Positions 1 through 7,518 of a stretch of 43,830 bases of DNA are shown in pieces; the first letter of the stretch is position 1; every line of letters begins with the position of its first letter. Made by a program: the position numbers and the translations under genes. The notes under the pieces are model-generated. The model was not told the origin of the DNA and did no database searches. It saw nothing but the letters and a program-made list of their open reading frames with translations. Source of the stretch: Clostridia bacterium (lineage in GTDB: Bacteria; Bacillota; Clostridia; UMGS1840); NCBI GenBank assembly GCA_017468465.1, contig JAFUIN010000020.1, forward strand, positions 1 to 43,830, given 5' to 3'.

Positions 1-37
1 TCCGTTCATCATGTGTAAAATGAATATATGACGACAT
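1..37 (-). CDS. IS30-like transposase, first 12 codons only
   Basis: The minus strand has an AAGGAG Shine-Dalgarno (45-50) six bases before an ATG at 37-35, opening a frame that runs off the window edge and reads MSSYIHFTHDER. The pattern M-x-x-Y-x-H-[LF]-T-x-x-[ED]-R is the usual N-terminus of IS30-family transposases, where it begins the HTH_38-type DNA-binding domain. Only 12 residues are visible, so the family call rests on this short match plus the inverted repeats around the start codon. No catalytic DDE residue is inside the window. It could be another small protein with a similar start. Confidence 0.55.
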   Translation of the reverse strand, partial: MSSYIHFTHDER

Positions 38-130
38 AGCAATCTCCTTTGTGTTAATTGTTTTGTAGCAAATTCATTTTACACAAAAATTGCTATGTTG
101 TCTATTTTTATTTAGTGTTGCACTTCAAAT
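1..130 (-). mobile_element. End of an IS30-like insertion sequence (5' side of transposase)
   Basis: The region holds the putative transposase start (1-37), its RBS and a short AT-rich leader. The element's outer end is probably near 111-130, where a motif containing AGTGTTGCACTTCAAAT resembles IS30-family terminal repeats; this is recollection, not an alignment. The opposite end is outside the window, so the terminal repeat and target duplication cannot be confirmed. Two pairs of inverted repeats (12-25 with 72-85; 31-43 with 89-101) lie in this end. Confidence 0.45.
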
Positions 131-143
131 GATAACATACCTA

Positions 144-163
144 CCTTCCCCTCAAGGGGAAGG
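144..163. repeat. GC-rich hairpin repeat beside the IS end
   Basis: A perfect 8-bp stem CCTTCCCC (144-151) and GGGGAAGG (156-163) closes a TCAA loop. There is no adjacent T run, so it is not a standard intrinsic terminator for either strand. It resembles short dispersed palindromic repeats of gut Clostridia, but only one copy is visible here. It lies about 14 bases from the likely IS end. Confidence 0.5.
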
Positions 164-223
164 CTTACTGTGTTTCGCCAAATTTCGACATCCTTTATCA
201 TTTTGTCAAGTCAGGCAGAAAAA

Positions 224-1660
224 TTATACATTAACTGAATAATCCTTTTGAAATCCATGTGCGCCATAAATTTTCCATTTTCCTACACCAAGTCTTTGCA
301 TAATTGCCTTGCGTTCTTCTGCACAAAGTACGGGATTGGTATCAACGGATGTCATAAGGATCGGAGCATATTGGTTATATTCTGCCTGCTCCCGAGTTAA
401 TCCGTGAACGTTAATATAAATATCCCCGGTAATTGCAATATGGTTTCGATAGTCAATCAAAACTACTTCTCCGGGAAGATGTCCGCCCTGACCCTCATAC
501 ACCTCAAAATGAAGTTCTCCAAAATCAAAAAAACCAATTTGAGTAAGAGGTTCTTCAGGATTGACTATATCATCCCACAATGCTGTAACCTTTTCAGGAT
601 TTACCGTTTTATAGGACGTGAGTAATTTACAAATATTGATATATGGTTTATGCAGGGCATTTTCTTCCCTGTATCCATTTTGTCCATTATATTCTCTCTG
701 TAAGCACATTGCAGTTTTACGGCTGGCAATAACCTCGTCAAATATCGGCAATAGTCCGCAATGGTCAACATCAGCATGCGTTATAAGTATTGTTTTTTTA
801 ATCTCATTAAATTCAGGGATAATTTCTTGAAATACGCTAAGCATTTCTTCTTTATAACAAGCATAACCACTATCTATAAACAAATATTTTCTGTCACTAT
901 TTATAATGATTGTGTTACTTCCGCAAGGAGGCTCTATCAATGTGATCTCGGTTTTCTCAGTGATTTGATGTTTCGTTATGCGTGGGGAAAAATTTTTCCC
1001 CTTTGAAGCGCCAAGTAATTCTGCAAATTTGCTAATACTGTCAAAGGTACGGTATGGTGACAAACCCTGCTCGTCCAAGGTCTGCATAGCTAAATTTATA
1101 TGCACTAAAAGCTCTTTGCTGATATCAGTGGTTAACCCCATAATTTGAGCCAACCCCATGACATATGTATTATAGAAAATACTGTTATCATAAACCTTCT
1201 CTGAGCTGTTATAGTCAATTATTCTGACTTTGCATATTTTTTCAACTTCCTTCAAAAATTCAGATATTTTTTGAGAATCATCAACATACAAGCCCATTTT
1301 GAAATACTGATAACTTGTCCCATTCTCTTGCGAACTGATATATGATATGTTAAAATTAAATTGATCAATAAGAGTCAAAACATCCGTAACACTCCCAGGA
1401 ACATCTTTCAAGCAAAATTCCAATAAAACAATGCTCGTTTTCATGTTGTTATTTGGAAGATAACCGATCTTTTCAAGTTCACTATCTGCTTTTTTCAGCT
1501 GTTCCTCTGTTCCTTCTGCATCTATGAACAGTGTATGTGAATCTACGGCCTTATTGTAACTTACACGTGTAATGTTAATTCCTAATGCCGAAAAGCACTT
1601 ACTTGCTTTCAAAAATGCGCCAATGCGGTTTGGCATTGATGTTATATACGTTTTTTTCAT
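224..1660 (-). CDS. Tandem ACT domains fused to a metallo-beta-lactamase-fold hydrolase
   Basis: A 478-residue protein. Residues 1-68 and about 73-150 each look like an ACT ligand-binding domain; the second contains VPGSVTDVL. A helical linker (about 155-230) leads to a metallo-beta-lactamase fold from about 240. Metal ligands visible are THADVDHCG (His295, Asp297, Asp299, His300), His394 in GGHLPGE, Asp413 in TGDIYI and His468 in GAHG. The second ligand of the usual HxHxDH motif is Asp instead of His. GAGGA lies five bases before the ATG. ACT domains usually sense amino acids, so a ligand-gated hydrolase is a reasonable inference, but the substrate is unknown. It appears to be a single-gene unit. 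Confidence 0.75.
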   Translation of the reverse strand: MKKTYITSMPNRIGAFLKASKCFSALGINITRVSYNKAVDSHTLFIDAEGTEEQLKKADSELEKIGYLPNNNMKTSIVLLEFCLKDVPGSVTDVLTLIDQFNFNISYISSQENGTSYQYFKMGLYVDDSQKISEFLKEVEKICKVRIIDYNSSEKVYDNSIFYNTYVMGLAQIMGLTTDISKELLVHINLAMQTLDEQGLSPYRTFDSISKFAELLGASKGKNFSPRITKHQITEKTEITLIEPPCGSNTIIINSDRKYLFIDSGYACYKEEMLSVFQEIIPEFNEIKKTILITHADVDHCGLLPIFDEVIASRKTAMCLQREYNGQNGYREENALHKPYINICKLLTSYKTVNPEKVTALWDDIVNPEEPLTQIGFFDFGELHFEVYEGQGGHLPGEVVLIDYRNHIAITGDIYINVHGLTREQAEYNQYAPILMTSVDTNPVLCAEERKAIMQRLGVGKWKIYGAHGFQKDYSVNV

Positions 1661-1984
1661 TTATTTTCCTCGTTCTCAGCAAATTTTGCACCAAATCTCA
1701 AAGCTAAAGTAAATCTGCTTTAGCGTGCGAAGCACCTTTAGCTGAATTCAATTTCGTTGAAATCATGATATAATTAGGTGATAGAAAAATACAAATCATT
1801 CTACCAGGAGTAAAAATGCTTGCTTGCAAGGGCATTTTTACGACGCCGTCAATTGGCATACGCAGTCTGAAAGGCTGCAAGCGAGTTGGAAACTCCGCAT
1901 ATGTCAATTATAACATAGCAAAAAACATTTGTCAAACGAAAAAGGCTTTGCAAAATTACCCTTTTGCAAAGCCTTTTTATTTGG
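1661..1984. other. Structured intergenic region; possible small plus-strand RNA
   Basis: This 324-nt gap has no convincing protein gene but several inverted repeats. They are a 7-bp stem at 1703-1709/1718-1724, a 9-bp stem at 1811-1819/1832-1840, and a larger fold. In the larger fold 1851-1863 pairs with 1897-1909 (11 of 13) around two inner hairpins, about 1862-1878 and 1881-1898, giving a three-way junction. An extended -10 TGATATAAT sits at 1766-1774 on the plus strand and a two-way terminator at 1939-1980 closes the region. The layout suggests a roughly 200-nt RNA or a dispersed palindromic repeat. An ATG at 1816 has a good RBS, but its frame runs through the terminator. Confidence 0.4.
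1939..1980 (-). terminator. Intrinsic terminator of the hdr-flox-frd-exchanger operon (bidirectional)
   Basis: A 17-bp perfect stem (1939-1955 with 1962-1978) with a six-base loop and T runs on both strands lies directly downstream of the exchanger gene ending at 1985. It would also stop a plus-strand transcript from the structured intergenic region. Confidence 0.9.
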
Positions 1985-3241
1985 TTAGAATAAAATAATA
2001 ATAAATTGAGAAACCAAAACTACCGCAATCAATGCAATAGGATATGTCGCAGCATAAGCAGCCGCAACGTCTTCTGTGCCGGCTGTTCCAATTAAGGTTC
2101 CGAGTGCCGGTGTGCTGGTCATACCGCCGGTAATCGCTCCCAAATTGTTCAGGAGGCTCAATTTCAGGACATATTTTGCAAAAAGATATCCTATAATAAG
2201 AGGTACGATTGTCATGATAATGCCATATACAAAATACATCACATCAAAATATTTCACAAAATCTGCTCCTCCGGGGATACCTGCTCCAACCAAAAAGAGA
2301 ACCAGACCAAGCTCACGGAATAATTTCAGAGTAGACTGTTCCGGCATAATATTTAATTTACCGATTCTTCCGAAATGACCGAATACCAAAGATGCCAGCA
2401 AGCATCCACCGGTAGTAGTCAGAGAAAAACAGGTTCCGGATAAGCCTGCGGAGCTCATGGGAATTTTAATTCTGCCTAAAAATACCCCAACCACTGCTGC
2501 CAATGCAAAAACAGCAAAACCGTGACCATCTAATTCCAATAATTTTCCGTTGAATACTTTTTTCTTGCTGATATCATCGGTTGCCTGAATTAGCTTTGCA
2601 CGTTCTTCGTCCATATTAGCTTTGGTAAGCTTCGGAATCAGCTGAACAAACAACACAACTCCAATTACACCAAAAATATAAGCAATTCCGTGACCAACAG
2701 AAACTAAACTGGTTAGCTCGGGAGCAACAGTCGCTTTTGCCGCAGAAAACGCAGGAGTAGAGGTTAAAGAACCGGATAAAAGACCTACAATCATAGCAAC
2801 GAAACCATCTAAAGAGTCAATGGTTGCACCGAAACCGATTGCTTTCCCCATAAAGATACAGCTAACAGCCGCAAGTCCGCCTGCCAGAATAATAATGAGG
2901 CCCAACAGAACATAGGATTTGAAGTTTTTTTTCATATTACCGAAAAACTTGGGTCCGGCAATGAAGCCAACAGATGTAACGAATAAAATAAGACCTAAAC
3001 TTTCAACAATTTCCAGTGCTTTTTCACCAAAGTCAGCACCGTTGAACAGCAACTGCTGTTCTAAAGAGGGATAAAACAAGGCTCCAAATAACAGTGCCAC
3101 TACAAATACACCGGCATCACCAAGGCAAACACCCTTAATGGTGATTCTACCCAGTGCATATCCGCCAAACAAAATTGCAAAAATGCAAAACATCAAAAAT
3201 GTGATACCGGTAACAGGAATCACACCACCAAACAATGACAT
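1985..3241 (-). CDS. AspT/YidE-type exchanger (putative dicarboxylate or aspartate antiporter)
   Basis: A 418-residue, very hydrophobic protein with the two-fold repeat of the aspartate:alanine exchanger (AspT/YidE/YbjL) family. Each half carries a copy of the family's G-x-x-TSTPA element: LTSTPAFSAA near 160 and MTSTPALGTL near 378. The two halves are joined by a soluble segment near 205-235, shorter than the TrkA-C pair of classical AspT. The ATG at 3241 has an AGGAAG RBS. It is the last gene downstream of frdA, separated by 78 nt with a strong hairpin. From context I infer exchange of fumarate, malate or aspartate for succinate; the substrate is not shown by sequence. Confidence 0.75.
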   Translation of the reverse strand: MSLFGGVIPVTGITFLMFCIFAILFGGYALGRITIKGVCLGDAGVFVVALLFGALFYPSLEQQLLFNGADFGEKALEIVESLGLILFVTSVGFIAGPKFFGNMKKNFKSYVLLGLIIILAGGLAAVSCIFMGKAIGFGATIDSLDGFVAMIVGLLSGSLTSTPAFSAAKATVAPELTSLVSVGHGIAYIFGVIGVVLFVQLIPKLTKANMDEERAKLIQATDDISKKKVFNGKLLELDGHGFAVFALAAVVGVFLGRIKIPMSSAGLSGTCFSLTTTGGCLLASLVFGHFGRIGKLNIMPEQSTLKLFRELGLVLFLVGAGIPGGADFVKYFDVMYFVYGIIMTIVPLIIGYLFAKYVLKLSLLNNLGAITGGMTSTPALGTLIGTAGTEDVAAAYAATYPIALIAVVLVSQFIIILF

Positions 3242-3264
3242 AAATTACGCTTCCTTTCTTATGT

Positions 3265-3301
3265 ATTCCCGGGAAATTCTAATTTGAAATTTCCCGGGAA
3301 T
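3265..3301 (-). other. Intercistronic 14-bp hairpin between frdA and the exchanger gene
   Basis: A perfect 14-bp inverted repeat (3265-3278 with 3288-3301, core CCCGGGAAATT, nine-base loop). In the operon direction no T run follows, so it looks more like an mRNA-stabilising or expression-tuning hairpin than a full terminator. Confidence 0.6.
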
Positions 3302-3319
3302 TTTGCTTCGTATAAAAAA

Positions 3320-4918
3320 TTATCTTTCGTGACGTGCATAATCGGGCAGAAGCATCGGAGAAACACTGTCGTTTGCAATGCCTGCAGCTTCCAATTCTTT
3401 TGCATATGCGTAAATATGGTCGATATTCATATCACCCAAGGTAACATCCTTCGCTTTTTTAGCAGCTGCTTTACCCGCATTTCTGCCAAATACGATAATA
3501 TCCAATAGCGAGTTCCCCATCAGACGGTTTCTGCCGTGAATACCACCAACTGCTTCTCCGGCAACCAGTAAATTGGGAATTGCTTTTGTAAAGCCTTCGC
3601 CACCGATTTCCAAACCACCGTTCTGATAATGCAGAGTGGGATATACCAAAATCGGCTGTTTTCTCATATCAATGCCATAGTTCATATACATGCGAAGCAT
3701 TGCGGGAATTCTTTTTTCAATGGTTCCTTCCCCTCCTAAAATTTCGATCATAGGAGTATCCAGCCATACACCGGAACCAAGCGGAGTATCCACTCCTTTT
3801 CCGTTTGCACATTCACGGATAATCGCAGATGCGGACACGTCTCTGGTTTCTAAGGGATGCGCATATGCTTCCCCGTCTTTGTTTACCAACATTGCCCCCA
3901 GGGAACGAACCTTTTCGGTTACCAATGCACCAAAAATCTGCGACGGATATGCCACACCGGTAGGATGATACTGAATGGTATCCTGATACAAAAGCGGAGC
4001 ACCCGCTCTGTAGCCTAAAATCAAACCGTCAGCTGTTGCACCATAGTGGTTTGAGGTGGGGAAATTCTGATAATGAAGTCTGCCGGCACCACCGGTAGCG
4101 ATAACAACTGTTTTTGCTTTTGCAACCAGATAATCACCTGTTTCCATATTCAGAAGAACTGCACCTGCAACCTGACCCTTGTTATCTTTAATCAATTCAA
4201 CTGCTGAAGTAAATTCTACAACAGGAATGTTACGGTTGATGACTTCGTCGCGGAGAGTTCTCATAATTTCTGCACCGGAGTAGTCTTTACAAGCGTGCAT
4301 TCTTTTGCGAGAGGTTCCGCCGCCGTGAGTGGTAACCATGCGACCGTCTGCATCTTTGTCAAACATAACACCTAAGTCATTTAACCAACGGATTGCATCA
4401 GGAGCCTCCATAACCAGACGCTTCAACAGCTCAGGACGAGCTGCAAAATGACCGCCGCCGAAAGCATCCAGATAATGCTGAACGGGAGAATCGTTCTCTT
4501 TATCAGCAGCCTGAATTCCACCTTCTGCCATCATAGTGTTGGCATCACCGATACGAAGCTTGGTAACAATCATAACATTTGCGCCCGCTTCGTGTGCTTC
4601 AATCGCTGCAGAAGAACCTGCTCCGCCACCACCGATTACCAGCACATCCACATCATAATCAATTTTGGATAAGTCAATATTTTCGTTTAACAAACGGCTG
4701 TTAGAATGAATCAAATCGGTCAACTCACAGGGAGCCTTTTCCCCTTTGTTGGGACCAATTTTAATTTCACCGAAGCCTTCCTTACGGTAGTCAGGATGAT
4801 ACTGTTCAAGGAGAGCCTGTTTTTCGTCAGCAGTCATTCTTCTGGGTTCTGTTTTCATACGCTCTGCTCTGGTCGCTTCCACTTTTTTAATGGATTCCAG
4901 CATAGATTCTGTAAACAT
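3320..4918 (-). CDS. frdA: Soluble fumarate reductase-type flavoprotein subunit
   Basis: A 532-residue FAD protein of the succinate dehydrogenase/fumarate reductase/NadB superfamily, predicted to reduce fumarate to succinate in the cytoplasm. FAD-binding VIGGGGAG spans about 94-101. Counterparts of the E. coli FrdA dicarboxylate contacts appear in order: His318 (HPTG), Thr334-Glu335, Arg359 (ETRD), His430 (HYQNGG) and Arg465 (GRNR). The His that binds FAD covalently in FrdA/SdhA is Asn127 (ANTMMAEGG), as in NadB, so FAD is probably non-covalent. It has an unusual 88-residue N-terminal extension and a short C-terminal domain. frdB lies 14 nt upstream. L-aspartate oxidase is disfavoured because an Fe-S partner is present and nadA/nadC are absent. 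Confidence 0.82.
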   Translation of the reverse strand: MFTESMLESIKKVEATRAERMKTEPRRMTADEKQALLEQYHPDYRKEGFGEIKIGPNKGEKAPCELTDLIHSNSRLLNENIDLSKIDYDVDVLVIGGGGAGSSAAIEAHEAGANVMIVTKLRIGDANTMMAEGGIQAADKENDSPVQHYLDAFGGGHFAARPELLKRLVMEAPDAIRWLNDLGVMFDKDADGRMVTTHGGGTSRKRMHACKDYSGAEIMRTLRDEVINRNIPVVEFTSAVELIKDNKGQVAGAVLLNMETGDYLVAKAKTVVIATGGAGRLHYQNFPTSNHYGATADGLILGYRAGAPLLYQDTIQYHPTGVAYPSQIFGALVTEKVRSLGAMLVNKDGEAYAHPLETRDVSASAIIRECANGKGVDTPLGSGVWLDTPMIEILGGEGTIEKRIPAMLRMYMNYGIDMRKQPILVYPTLHYQNGGLEIGGEGFTKAIPNLLVAGEAVGGIHGRNRLMGNSLLDIIVFGRNAGKAAAKKAKDVTLGDMNIDHIYAYAKELEAAGIANDSVSPMLLPDYARHER

Positions 4919-4932
4919 ATTTTCTCTCCTCC

Positions 4933-5607
4933 TTATTTCTCAATTTCTCTGGTATTGTAGAGTTCTTTCATTTCGGTGATGGGCTTTTGCATAATTTGTT
5001 CAATCAGCGCATCAAATTCACCGTGATTGATTTCTTCTACTCTCTGCTTCAGATGCTCAGTTTCGGGTGCGATATATTTACCGGTTAAACGGCGAGACAA
5101 AAGCCCAACCATCGGATGGGAAATGCCAGCCGGACATCTTACGGAACAGCATCCACAACCTACACAGTCGAAAGACAGCTCTGCACACTTTTCAAATTCG
5201 CCTCTTTGTGCATGTGCAATATACTGCATAACATCCAAGTCCTGTGTGCAGGCCTTGGTGCAGGCATTACAACCGATACAGCTGTAGATTTCGGGATATA
5301 ATTCCATCATAATCTGCTGATTGGGTTTAATATCATTGATATTATAGGTTCTTTTATCAGTGGGGAAAAACGGAATGCTGGCAACATACATGCCTTCCTG
5401 AACCTGCGTCTGACAAGCCAGGCAGGTTTTTAATTCGTTCTGCCCTTTAATGCGGTAAATGGTTGCACAAGCACCGCAAAAACCGTGACGGCATCCGCAT
5501 CCTCTTTTCAGGGTGTAGCCCGCATATTCCATAGCAGTCATAATCGTTAAATCTGCAGGCACCTGATAGCGTTTGCCGAAGAAAAATACATTAACTTTAT
5601 TTTCCAT
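4933..5607 (-). CDS. frdB: Fumarate reductase-type iron-sulfur subunit (2Fe-2S plus two 4Fe-4S)
   Basis: A 224-residue electron-transfer subunit. Numbered from the ATG at 5607, an N-terminal plant-type 2Fe-2S domain has Cys39, 44, 47 and 62. Two 4Fe-4S motifs follow: Cys110-113-116-120 and Cys148-151-154-158. Classical FrdB/SdhB has 2Fe-2S, 4Fe-4S and 3Fe-4S clusters and docks on a membrane anchor. Here the last motif is a full four-Cys 4Fe-4S site and no anchor gene follows, which fits a soluble complex like the thiol:fumarate reductases. A TTG at 5613 is an alternative start; the ATG is preferred and an AAAGGA precedes both. It should wire FrdA to the Hdr/Flox proteins encoded upstream. Confidence 0.82.
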   Translation of the reverse strand: MENKVNVFFFGKRYQVPADLTIMTAMEYAGYTLKRGCGCRHGFCGACATIYRIKGQNELKTCLACQTQVQEGMYVASIPFFPTDKRTYNINDIKPNQQIMMELYPEIYSCIGCNACTKACTQDLDVMQYIAHAQRGEFEKCAELSFDCVGCGCCSVRCPAGISHPMVGLLSRRLTGKYIAPETEHLKQRVEEINHGEFDALIEQIMQKPITEMKELYNTREIEK

Positions 5608-5628
5608 AATCAAAACATCCTTTCTGCA

Positions 5629-6483
5629 TTAGTATTCTGCGGGTAATTCGTCGATTTCGTCGCAACGGAACACGGGACCGTCTTTACATACATATTTGGA
5701 ACCGATATTGCAACGTCCGCATTTTCCTACACCGCATTTCATACGAAGTTCCAAAGTGGTATATACCTGTTCTTTGGAAAATCCCATTTCTATGAGAGCC
5801 GCCAATACGAATTTAATCATAATCGGTGGTCCGCAAACCAATGCAGTTTTGTTATTTTCAAAGCCTAATTCTTTCAGATAGGAAGGAACAAAGCCAACAT
5901 GACCATCCCAGCCATCCTGCTCACGGTCAATTGTGAGATGCACGTTAATGCCCTCCTGTTTTGCCCAAACTTCCTGAATTTCTTTTAAGCCAACCAAATC
6001 ATCCATGCTTCTGGAACCGTATAAAATGTCTACAGTACCGTAGTTTTCGCGGTTGTCAATTACATAATTGATGACAGAGCGAAGAGGAGCCAAACCAATA
6101 CCACCGGCAATAAACAGAAGATTTTTCCCTTTTAATTCAGTTTCTACCGGGAAATTATTTCCGTAGGGACCTCTGACGGTGAGTTCATCACCAACTTCCA
6201 TCGTGTGAAGATAATCAGTTAAAACACCGCATCTTTTAATACTGAATTCCTGATACTCTTTATTGGTGGGAGAAGAAGTGATGGAAAACATTGCCTCTCC
6301 AACACCGGGAACAGAAACCATTGCACATTGACCGGGCAAATGCTCAAACACTTTGCCGCCTTCAGGCGCATTGACACGAAATGTTTTTACATCGGGAGTT
6401 TGCTGAGTAATTTCGGTAATAATGCCGATTTTTGGAATCAAAGTATCCAAATTATAGTTATCATGACAGTGACAATCGCACAT
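5629..6483 (-). CDS. floxA: FAD/NAD(P)-binding oxidoreductase, FloxA-like
   Basis: A 284-residue ferredoxin-reductase-fold protein related to AsrB, hydrogenase gamma subunits and PyrK; the likely NADH entry point. Visible are the FAD-domain MFSITSS (about 65-71) and GPYGNNF (105-111), the nucleotide-binding AGGIGLAP (126-133), CGPPIM (217-222), and a C-terminal 2Fe-2S site with Cys250, 255, 258 and 266. I chose the ATG at 6483 because GGAGG precedes it and it overlaps the previous stop as TAATG; a longer frame to 6579 would intrude about 97 nt into the upstream gene. Its place between Fe-S genes and frdB matches floxA of Hdr-Flox clusters. Confidence 0.85.
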   Translation of the reverse strand: MCDCHCHDNYNLDTLIPKIGIITEITQQTPDVKTFRVNAPEGGKVFEHLPGQCAMVSVPGVGEAMFSITSSPTNKEYQEFSIKRCGVLTDYLHTMEVGDELTVRGPYGNNFPVETELKGKNLLFIAGGIGLAPLRSVINYVIDNRENYGTVDILYGSRSMDDLVGLKEIQEVWAKQEGINVHLTIDREQDGWDGHVGFVPSYLKELGFENNKTALVCGPPIMIKFVLAALIEMGFSKEQVYTTLELRMKCGVGKCGRCNIGSKYVCKDGPVFRCDEIDELPAEY

Positions 6484-7514
6484 TATTTGTCTCCTCCTTC
6501 CTTTTGAAATGCTTTTACAACTTTTACAATATTCAAAGCAGACGGACATTTTTCTACACATCTGCCGCATCCTACACAAGAGTACATTCCATCATTATTT
6601 GCAGGGAAATACACCAACTTGTGCATAAAGCGCTGACGGAACCGCTGCATCTGACTGGTACGGTTGTTACCGTGTGCCATCATGGTAAAATCAGAATACA
6701 TGCAAGAATCCCAGCAACGATAACGCTGAACACCACTTCCAGTGGTATAATCTTTAATATCATAACACTGACAGGTGGGGCAAACAAACGTACAGGTTCC
6801 ACACGCCAGACAGGGCTGATACAACTCTTCCCATAAGGGAGAATCAAACTTTTCGGTTAATACATCACCGTTCCAGCCTTCTAAAGATAAATCCATATAG
6901 GGAAGCTTTTCTACAATGGCTTTGGTTGTTTCCTGCTGCTTCTGCACAGCAGAATCGTCAGCTTCTGCAAACAGCTCCTTCACAGCATCGGTCAAAGCTG
7001 CACCTTTTTCAGTCAACGGATTCCAGTATAGAAAATCGCCAACCAGCCAGGTTGCAACATCTGCTTTCGGATCAGTACAATCAATGCCGAACGCCTTGCA
7101 GAAACAGCTTTCTTCCGGTTCATTACAAGCCAGTGCCACCAAAATACCATGGTCACGACGTGCTTTGTAAAATGTATCAACCGGTTCGGACAAAAAGACT
7201 TTATCCAGCACTTCGATGCCTTTCACATCACATGCTTTGATGCCGAAAACAACAAATTCCTGATTCTGAAGTTCTTCGGGAGTGATAGACAACTTATTTT
7301 CCTCTTTATGACAGGTATATAAGGTTTCGCTCTGCGGAAAAAACGCATCTTTGGGAGATTTTACAGTTTTCAATGTTTCCAAAGAAACATCAGCATCTTC
7401 AGTATATGCTGCAAAGTTTACCTGGTCAGCCACACGAACGGGAAGATACAGCTCTTTGGTTTCTGAAATTTTCCGGAATAATGCCGGTAAATCATTTTTT
7501 GCAATTTGATACAT
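6483..7514 (-). CDS. floxB: 4Fe-4S dicluster protein, AsrA/hydrogenase-beta type (FloxB-like)
   Basis: A 343-residue protein with an N-terminal alpha/beta region and two C-terminal 4Fe-4S motifs, Cys235-238-241-245 (CLACGTCTFVCP) and Cys313-316-319-323 (CVGCGRCVEKCP). Between them lie the RCWDSC and RQRFMHKL elements typical of sulfite reductase subunit A (AsrA) and the beta subunits of NAD(P)-linked NiFe hydrogenases. Such proteins pair with AsrB/HydG-type flavoproteins and relay electrons from NAD(P)H. The ATG at 7514 has an AGGGG RBS; the longer frame starting at 7559 would overlap the upstream gene by 41 nt. The B/C lettering of the Flox subunits is by context and could be swapped. Confidence 0.8.
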   Translation of the reverse strand: MYQIAKNDLPALFRKISETKELYLPVRVADQVNFAAYTEDADVSLETLKTVKSPKDAFFPQSETLYTCHKEENKLSITPEELQNQEFVVFGIKACDVKGIEVLDKVFLSEPVDTFYKARRDHGILVALACNEPEESCFCKAFGIDCTDPKADVATWLVGDFLYWNPLTEKGAALTDAVKELFAEADDSAVQKQQETTKAIVEKLPYMDLSLEGWNGDVLTEKFDSPLWEELYQPCLACGTCTFVCPTCQCYDIKDYTTGSGVQRYRCWDSCMYSDFTMMAHGNNRTSQMQRFRQRFMHKLVYFPANNDGMYSCVGCGRCVEKCPSALNIVKVVKAFQKEGGDK

Positions 7515-7518
7515 CACA

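Noticed and set aside
12-101. H-type RNA pseudoknot formed by the two interleaved inverted repeats
   Set aside because: With 13-14-bp stems, the 3-base connecting loop (86-88) is too short to span a full stem, so simultaneous formation is not plausible; mutually exclusive hairpins are more likely.
1816-1998. Small plus-strand ORF of 60 codons with an AGGAG RBS
   Set aside because: It runs through a strong intrinsic terminator and into the 3' end of the opposite-strand exchanger gene, and overlaps a structured repeat-like region. Not listed as a gene.
3320-4918. L-aspartate oxidase (NadB)
   Set aside because: The Asn at the FAD site is NadB-like, but the gene is paired with an Fe-S subunit and there are no nadA or nadC neighbours.
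5629-6579. Longer floxA start at 6579
   Set aside because: The added 32 residues lie in an alternative frame of floxB and are Cys/Arg-rich by chance; GGAGG and a TAATG junction support 6483.
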